NCBI GenBank assembly: GCA_037445875.1 | Contig: JBBIJR010000095.1 | Span: 1-11,669, forward strand | DNA length: 11,669 nt | Direction of reading: 5' to 3' | From: JBBIJR01 sp037445875 | GTDB taxonomy: Bacteria; CLD3; SB21 | Shown here: in pieces, positions 8,801 to 11,669 of the stretch | How the letters are laid out: the number at the start of each line of letters is the position of its first letter | Numbering within the stretch: position 1 is the first letter of the stretch | Notes under the pieces: model-generated | The model's database searches: none | The model's input: only the letters and a program-made list of their open reading frames with translations | What the model was told of the DNA's origin: nothing | Made by a program: the position numbers and the translations under genes

Positions 8801-9209
8801 GGAGGAGAGCGTGCGGTTGAGCTCCGCAGGGTCGGGAGGGAGCAGCAACGTCACCAGCCGGGCGTTCAAGACAAAGGTCGTGAAGAAATCCGGATTGGGT
8901 CTGGAGAATTCCTTCGAGCTGATGCAGGAGCTGTTCGCCAACCTGCAGAGGGGGTCGGGTGCGCAGGTGATTGCCTCGGCGAGCGGGGCGGAATATGCGT
9001 TCGAATCGGCGGAGTGGAACAACGGGGTGTTCACCTATGCGCTGTTGGAGGGTTTGAAGTCGCGGTCGGCCGATGCGAACAAGGACGGGCAGATCGTGGT
9101 GTCGGAGCTCAGGGATTACGTGACCGACAAAGTCCGGGATTTGACACAGGGGAAGCAGAACCCGACGTCGCGAAGAGAGAATATCGAATTCGACTTCACG
9201 GTGTGGTAA
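5811..9209 (+). CDS. Secreted WD40-repeat caspase-like protein B (peptidase C14 fold)
   Basis: I chose ATG 5811 over GTG 5742 because it opens a signal peptide: MRIAGK, then the hydrophobic YAFLVLSVLVPLA, then a likely cleavage near AEEMA-QD. The product has 1132 residues. About residues 33-680 form some 14 WD40 blades, enough for two seven-bladed propellers (first blade SISFSPDGNFV...ARIWDTRTGKE). A linker follows with GYYTAS, HFVKGLK and FNRPD (7846-7965), then a beta-rich segment with LDRINVFVNDVPLYG (about 8170-8370). The caspase-like domain starts at WIVAIGVSEY (about 8400). The dyad is intact: His940 in VAGHG and Cys990 in DACHSG. A DxNxDGxIxxxE loop sits at 9072-9107. The protein is a likely periplasmic or secreted cysteine protease of the bacterial caspase-like group, with the WD40 domains as sensor or scaffold. 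It is a paralogue of gene A. Substrate and activator are unknown. Confidence 0.88.
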   Translation: MRIAGKYAFLVLSVLVPLAEEMAQDLEVVVQQGHSKTIRSISFSPDGNFVVTGSADHTARIWDTRTGKEIRTFKHHLEDVPSAVYAPDGHTILSVDHGLTYNQVFLWEAETGKIVRRYRITGALTDFYSERGRVSPDGTSILLCSQTQGARLYDLLSGEERRRFGPNRVSVGFYDCVFLGGGKSVAAVTTDGKIEIWSQTSGAPEASFERKKARSVRELPNGRLLVMSDTQVEAWDWRKKQVEFSLTDEKEVVCMDVTHDGLLLATGRRYFSNTRKRHCYEVKVWDLSSGAGRVVDADTFNVADVAFSPDGTMLGVVGGGFTGGFQENDRFAHLVDVHSGKRVRSLTGMVPAVKSATFTSDHEVLAGTAERAHVWDLMLGRKIRSLPQHGPAFCEGSVSLIVDGRNAGLWNFRTGQRIKTLTGASEGTEAGVALGQFYPGTGQVVVKNWWTAPYALWDTSSTGGKIRDLPIPADDSYRFRVSPDAKSIAVIQSGEVAVFDPRSGGEKYRLGPHVYDLTSVTFSLDNRLALTTDFAYGHVWDMQDGSEVGILGYHNHEFEGGPCDSTCRGHRRHFLCSAFGPQNRTALTGGNDNRVILWDLGSPVQRFDMWTNRKLRFSGQPRWTFDGCSNAITAVEFDKDGKRVLVGSEDGTVRLLDAISGAEIVTLLAIGPGDYCIVTPDGYYTASRGISRHIHFVKGLKTFYFENFDLIFNRPDVIFQRLGLADQKLIQAVKQAYLRRLRRFGFEEGQVTPDMHLPELVMVNADVPARTGHKQITLQVRTSDSKYRLDRINVFVNDVPLYGVSGISLRDRVTRETVQTVDVVLNAGRNKIQLSSHNERGVESVKETLEVFREGEPEKPTLWIVAIGVSEYRMSQFNLKYASKDANDILSRFAEAQTFSKVQSVRLVDQEVTRANILKVKEFLMQSGVDDQVILFVAGHGLLNEKLDWYFATHDVDFERPSDRGVSYDELEGLLDGIPARKKLLLMDACHSGEVDKEESVRLSSAGSGGSSNVTSRAFKTKVVKKSGLGLENSFELMQELFANLQRGSGAQVIASASGAEYAFESAEWNNGVFTYALLEGLKSRSADANKDGQIVVSELRDYVTDKVRDLTQGKQNPTSRRENIEFDFTVW

Positions 9210-9397
9210 AGTTGATCCCTCGTGTCGGGGCCAGGCAGCCTTGTGCTACACTCTTGATGATCGATGCGATCCGGATTGGCCGTCCACCTCACCGCTCTTC
9301 ACATCGTGACCTCCTTGTATTTCTGCTAAAGCTTGTGTAAGCTCTCGTCCCTAAGGCGGTCCGGCACTGCTTGCCGATATCCGTCACTACCACTTCC

Positions 9398-9402
9398 AGG
9401 AG
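9398..9402 (+). promoter_or_regulatory. Ribosome binding site deciding the DUF1569 start
   Basis: AGGAG sits eight bases before ATG 9411. The in-frame TTG at 9333 would add 26 residues unlike the family and has no such site. The 201 bases from 9210 to 9410 otherwise show only a 5-bp hairpin AGCTT/AAGCT (9330-9343), and I see no convincing promoter. Confidence 0.65.
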
Positions 9403-9410
9403 CCGCACTC

Positions 9411-9854
9411 ATGAAAACCTGCTTTGACCCGGCCGCTCAACAAGAACTCCTCCAGCGGCTCGAGAACCTGACGCCCGATGCGAAACCGATCTGGGGCCGG
9501 ATGAACAGCGCGCAAATGCTGACCCACTGTACACGCGGCATGAAAGTGCCGCTGGGCGAACTGTCCCTCAAGCGGACTTGGCTGCGGTTTATCGGTCGGA
9601 TGGTCAAAAAGTCCCTCCTCGGCGAACGGCCGTTCTCTCGGAATTCACCGACGGCGCCGGAATTTGTCGTGTCCGATGACCGGTCGTTTGACGTCGAAAA
9701 AGCGGAATTTCTTTCCGCGTTCCGCAAACTGGCGGCGGGGGAACAGGCTATCAAGGTGTTCGAGCATTCGTTTTTCGGACCGATGACTACCCACGACTGG
9801 GGTCTGCTGATGTACAAGCACACGGACCATCATTTCAAGCAGTTCGGCGTGTGA
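9411..9854 (+). CDS. DUF1569 (DinB-like fold) family protein
   Basis: The protein has 147 residues, the usual size for DUF1569. Family features are visible in order: a helical start with LENLTPDAKPIWGRMNSAQML; His in THCTRGMKVPLG (the early metal-site-like His of the DinB fold); the IGRMVKKSLLGE stretch; RNSPTAPEFVVSD; HSFFGPMTTHDWGLLMYKHTDHHFKQFGV at the end with a cluster of His residues. DinB-like proteins are four-helix bundles that often bind a divalent metal, and some act in thiol-dependent transfer. The reaction of DUF1569 itself is not known to me. There is no signal peptide or membrane segment, so it is cytoplasmic. Its stop overlaps a possible ATG of the next gene (TGATG at 9852-9856), which hints at coupling, though the next gene has a better start further on. 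Confidence 0.85.
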   Translation: MKTCFDPAAQQELLQRLENLTPDAKPIWGRMNSAQMLTHCTRGMKVPLGELSLKRTWLRFIGRMVKKSLLGERPFSRNSPTAPEFVVSDDRSFDVEKAEFLSAFRKLAAGEQAIKVFEHSFFGPMTTHDWGLLMYKHTDHHFKQFGV

Positions 9855-9902
9855 TGAACCGAAGGACCATCCATACAACCGAAGCTGCGGCAGGCTTCAC
9901 CC

Positions 9903-9913
9903 AGAGAGGAAAG
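9903..9913 (+). promoter_or_regulatory. Ribosome binding site deciding the PIN-like protein start
   Basis: A purine-rich AGAGAGGAAAG with AGGA six bases before ATG 9917 makes this the best start. The upstream alternatives GTG 9851 and ATG 9854 add 21-22 residues without family likeness. Confidence 0.7.
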
Positions 9914-9916
9914 AAC

Positions 9917-10507
9917 ATGCATTATACCCGGTATCTGTTCATCGATTTCGAGAACGTGCAATCCTTCGATCTGGACGCAATCGACAAGAGCGTCAAGGTA
10001 TTCGTATTCGTCGGAAGTCAGCAGAAGAAGATTCCTATGGAGGTTGTGGACAAGGCGCAGGCCCGCGGCGAGTCGCTCAAATGGATCCAGATCTCCGGCC
10101 ACGGCCGCAACGCGCTGGACTTCCACATCGCCTTCTATCTGGGAGAGATGAACCAGACCGCCCCCAAAAACGTCTCGTTCACGCTGCTGTCCCGTGACAC
10201 GGGGTACGATCCGCTGGTGGAGTACGTGAACAAACGCGGGCGCCGCTGCCAGCGCGTGAACAGCCTCAAGGAAACTGCCGTCAAACCGCGCAGGACGCAG
10301 GAGGATCCTCACCTCCAGCGCGCCCTGGCGAACCTGTCGAAGATCGACAAGTCCCGCCGCCCCCGTACGCGCAACACGCTCGGCAAGCATATCGAAAGGG
10401 CCCTCGGCCGAAAGCTGAGCCCCAAAGAGGTCACAAGCATCATCGAAGAGCTGTTCCTGACAGGCAAAATCACCGAAACCGCTGGGCGGCTGAACTACGA
10501 CTTCTGA
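9917..10507 (+). CDS. PIN-like domain protein (putative RNase) with C-terminal helical domain
   Basis: The protein has 196 residues. The N-terminal part (residues 1 to about 120) has a PIN/NYN-like pattern: YLFIDFENVQ gives the first acidic residue and conserved Asn; VFVFVGSQQKKIP follows; then GRNALDFHIAFYLGEM gives a second acidic residue; then FTLLSRDTGYDPLVEYV a third. The set of Asp residues fits a metal-dependent nuclease site. A basic linker (about 120-155, rich in Arg and Lys) leads to a C-terminal helical piece, GKHIERALGRKLSPKEVTSII...TGKITETAGRLNYDF, which resembles a small winged-helix or OST-HTH-like module. It probably cuts or binds RNA, but the target is unknown. No antitoxin-like small gene is adjacent, so a toxin-antitoxin role is not supported. 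It is the last plus-strand gene before the repeat-rich gap. Confidence 0.82.
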   Translation: MHYTRYLFIDFENVQSFDLDAIDKSVKVFVFVGSQQKKIPMEVVDKAQARGESLKWIQISGHGRNALDFHIAFYLGEMNQTAPKNVSFTLLSRDTGYDPLVEYVNKRGRRCQRVNSLKETAVKPRRTQEDPHLQRALANLSKIDKSRRPRTRNTLGKHIERALGRKLSPKEVTSIIEELFLTGKITETAGRLNYDF

Positions 10508-10534
10508 TTTTTGTCCCGTCGCCTGCGATCGGAC

Positions 10535-10557
10535 GAGCCCTGAAGGGTTCGCCTACC
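10535..10557 (+). repeat. 23-base palindromic repeat, copy 2
   Basis: It begins GAGCCCTGAAGGG and ends TTCGCCTACC, two differences from the consensus. It lies 28 bases after the stop of the PIN-like gene. Confidence 0.75.
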
Positions 10558-10591
10558 GGGTTGTTTGGACCGTTGGGTTCCGGCCTGTAGT

Positions 10592-10609
10592 CGCGACCTT
10601 CAGGTCGCG
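10592..10609. repeat. Perfect hairpin with TTCA loop
   Basis: CGCGACC pairs with GGTCGCG around TTCA. The loop is the reverse complement of the TGAA loop in the 23-base repeats, but the arms are unrelated. No T-run follows, so it is not a normal intrinsic terminator. Confidence 0.7.
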
Positions 10610-10652
10610 TCGGTGGTGCCAAGCTGTACCATGATGCAGGTTGGCGTTGGGC

Positions 10653-10675
10653 GAGCCCTGAAACCTTCGGCTGCC
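10653..10675 (+). repeat. 23-base palindromic repeat, copy 3 (degenerate)
   Basis: It begins GAGCCCTGAAACC and ends TTCGGCTGCC. Its 3' arm is changed from GGG to ACC, which weakens the hairpin. It has five differences from the consensus. Confidence 0.55.
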
Positions 10676-10809
10676 GCTGGCTATTGTTTACTGATCATTG
10701 TTCATTGTAAAGCTCGCCTGCTGCTCGTATACTATTCCGCCCTTTCAGGGTTGTGTTGCAGCGTGATGTCAAGCGGGCTGAGGGCAATGCTCTCCGCATG
10801 GCATTATCC

Positions 10810-10824
10810 GGCCCCTTCAGGGCC
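10810..10824. repeat. Small hairpin with CTTCA loop
   Basis: GGCCC pairs with GGGCC around CTTCA. A weaker relative, CCC-TTTCA-GGG, lies at 10740-10750. Both share the CTTCAGG core with the other repeats here. Confidence 0.5.
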
Positions 10825-10944
10825 TGTCATATTGCGATCGTTGAAAGCGCGCTCGATGGAACGGAGCATCTCGGGCTGGAAGGGCCTGCGAAACCGGCTT
10901 GCTTCTACCGGTAATTGTTCACGGTATCTGATTATTGAAAAGAC

Positions 10945-10967
10945 GAACCCTGTAGGGTTCGGCTACC
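10945..10967 (+). repeat. 23-base palindromic repeat, copy 4
   Basis: It begins GAACCCTGTAGGG and ends TTCGGCTACC. It has one difference from the consensus, in the loop, and the arms GAACCC/GGGTTC pair fully. Confidence 0.75.
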
Positions 10968-11055
10968 GATGGTCTGGCGTCAAGTGCCTGCGTAGCGGAC
11001 CATCGCACGTCAGAACGCTCGCGGAACCGCTGCCGGCTGGCCGGGCACGAAAAGC

Positions 11056-11083
11056 AAAAACCCGCCCTTCAGAGCGGGTTTTT
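11056..11083 (-). terminator. Intrinsic terminator of the SWIB gene
   Basis: AAAAACCCGC pairs with GCGGGTTTTT around an 8-base loop (CCTTCAGA). It lies 26 bases past the SWIB stop, and on the minus strand the stem ends in a T-run. Its symmetry means it could also stop plus-strand transcription from the PIN-like gene. Confidence 0.88.
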
Positions 11084-11109
11084 CTGTCATTCGCAAACCT
11101 GCGAAAAAA

Positions 11110-11475
11110 TCAGCTGACGTTGCTGGAAACGATCTTCGCCAGGTCGAACATCGATACCTGGTTCCTGCCGCCGAACAGCGCTCGAAGCTTGTCGTCGGCA
11201 TTGATCATTCGCTTGTTCATCTTGTCCTGCAAGCCGTTCTTCTTGATGTAATCCCAGATCTTCTTGATCATGTCCGTTCTCGGCATCGGCTGGCCACCGA
11301 TGACTTCCGCGAGGACACCGCTGGGCGTCAATTTGGCCATGAACGCGGGGTTGGGCTTGCGCGCGGCTTTCTTCTTCGCCGGTTTCTTCGCTGCTTTCTT
11401 CACGCTCTTCTTAGCAGCTTTCTTGGCAGCTTTCTTCTTTGCCGCCTTCTTCGCTCGTTTCTTCTTCTTAGCCAT
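11110..11475 (-). CDS. SWIB/MDM2-domain protein with histone-H1-like lysine/alanine tail
   Basis: The protein has 121 residues. Residues 1 to about 42 are almost only Lys, Ala and a few Arg and Pro (KKAAKK-type repeats), like the tails of histone H1 and of bacterial Hc1-type DNA-binding proteins. From about residue 43 a SWIB domain is visible: FMAKLTPSGVLAEVIG, MPRTDMIKKIWDYIKKNGL (the conserved IWxYIKxxxL signature), NKRMINADDKLRALFG, and VSMFDLAKIV at the end. SWIB domains in eukaryotes belong to chromatin remodelling complexes. Small SWIB proteins are also found in Chlamydiae and many other bacteria, some fused to topoisomerase I. A nucleoid-associated role is a reasonable inference and is not proven. 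The start ATG 11475 has AGGAAAGGA just upstream, a near-consensus promoter and a downstream terminator, so it is a single-gene unit. Confidence 0.9.
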   Translation of the reverse strand: MAKKKKRAKKAAKKKAAKKAAKKSVKKAAKKPAKKKAARKPNPAFMAKLTPSGVLAEVIGGQPMPRTDMIKKIWDYIKKNGLQDKMNKRMINADDKLRALFGGRNQVSMFDLAKIVSSNVS

Positions 11476-11478
11476 AGT

Positions 11479-11487
11479 TCCTTTCCT
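11479..11487 (-). promoter_or_regulatory. Ribosome binding site of the SWIB gene
   Basis: On the minus strand AGGAAAGGA ends three bases before the ATG. The AGGAA part is about seven bases away, which is good spacing and fixes the start. Confidence 0.7.
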
Positions 11488-11518
11488 GTTCGTTAGGGTA
11501 AAAGGTGTTACCAGCCAT

Positions 11519-11546
11519 ATTATCTCTCAAAGAAAGAACTTTTCAA
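11519..11546 (-). promoter_or_regulatory. Sigma-70-type promoter of the SWIB gene
   Basis: On the minus strand TTGAAA (11541-11546) and GATAAT (11519-11524) are 16 bases apart. Each matches five of six consensus positions. The region is AT-rich, unlike its surroundings, and leaves a leader of roughly 35 bases before the ATG. Confidence 0.65.
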
Positions 11547-11669
11547 AGAGAAATTTTCAGTTTTCTTGAGGGCGCATAGCTCCCTCGGAATTCGGGTGCC
11601 GGAGATTCGCAAGGAGAGGATCGGGGGCTGGTCCCAGAACAGAGGTGCGGTTATGTCAGTGCGCTTGGT

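Larger units (their letters stand above)
10508..11109. other. Gene-free, hairpin-rich intergenic region
   Basis: About 600 bases lie between the PIN-like gene and the SWIB gene. The longest plus ORF across it has a poor composition and runs through repeats, a terminator and the antisense of the SWIB gene, so I do not call it. The region holds three copies of the 23-base repeat, a perfect 7-bp hairpin at 10592-10609, weaker hairpins at 10740-10750 and 10810-10824, two AT-rich blocks (10681-10712, 10911-10942), and the SWIB terminator. Confidence 0.7.

Noticed and set aside
9212..9250. Promoter before the DUF1569 gene (TTGATC / TACACT)
   Set aside because: The spacing between the hexamers is far too long.
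9851..9916. GTG 9851 or ATG 9854 as the start of the PIN-like gene
   Set aside because: The TGATG overlap is attractive for coupling, but the 21-22 extra residues have no family likeness and ATG 9917 has a strong ribosome binding site.
9830..10390. 186-residue minus-strand ORF
   Set aside because: It is antisense to the PIN-like gene and shows no family likeness.
10565..11251. 228-residue plus-strand ORF
   Set aside because: It crosses repeats, a terminator and the antisense of the SWIB gene, with a composition unlike protein.
11641..11669. Start of a plus-strand gene at ATG 11653
   Set aside because: AGAGGTG lies at a fair distance upstream, but only five codons are visible, too few to support a gene.

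Overview
The window comes from a Gram-negative bacterium that I cannot place with confidence. Three of its gene products look exported: a CsgG-type domain protein, an LPP20/CsgG/DUF4384 protein with a signal peptide, and a caspase-like protein with a signal peptide. The WD40-caspase proteins, the SWIB protein with a histone-H1-like lysine tail and the abundant intergenic hairpin repeats fit a PVC, Acidobacteria or related environmental lineage. That placement is inference from gene content only. There is no rRNA, tRNA, CRISPR array or transposase.

Positions 1-9209 hold a plus-strand cluster. It has the 3' part of a CsgG-like domain gene (1-447), a WD40-caspase gene A (coding from about 408 to 4019), an LPP20/CsgG-like/DUF4384 gene (4130-5689) and a second WD40-caspase gene B (5811-9209). 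A and B are divergent paralogues with the same layout: WD40 propellers, a conserved linker, a beta-sandwich-like segment, and a caspase fold with the His-Cys dyad intact. They flank an envelope-assembly type protein. The likely picture is an exported caspase-like protease system in which WD40 domains sense or scaffold and the CsgG/DUF4384 protein is an envelope partner. Substrate and trigger cannot be read from the sequence.

The junction of the first two genes is odd. Gene A is clearly coding upstream of any usable start codon and overlaps the end of the CsgG-like gene in another frame. A single-base indel, sequencing error or frameshift near 408-444 would join them into one polypeptide. Base composition also changes at about 4.1 kb, from roughly 50% GC to near 60% on sampled lines.

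Positions 9210-10507 carry two unrelated plus-strand genes: a DUF1569 (DinB-like fold) protein and a PIN-like nuclease-domain protein. Positions 10508-11109 are about 600 bases without a gene. They contain three copies of a 23-base repeat (a fourth lies at 5698) and further small hairpins with TTCA/TGAA loops. The right end has a minus-strand SWIB-domain gene with a lysine/alanine-rich tail, its own promoter and a good intrinsic terminator.
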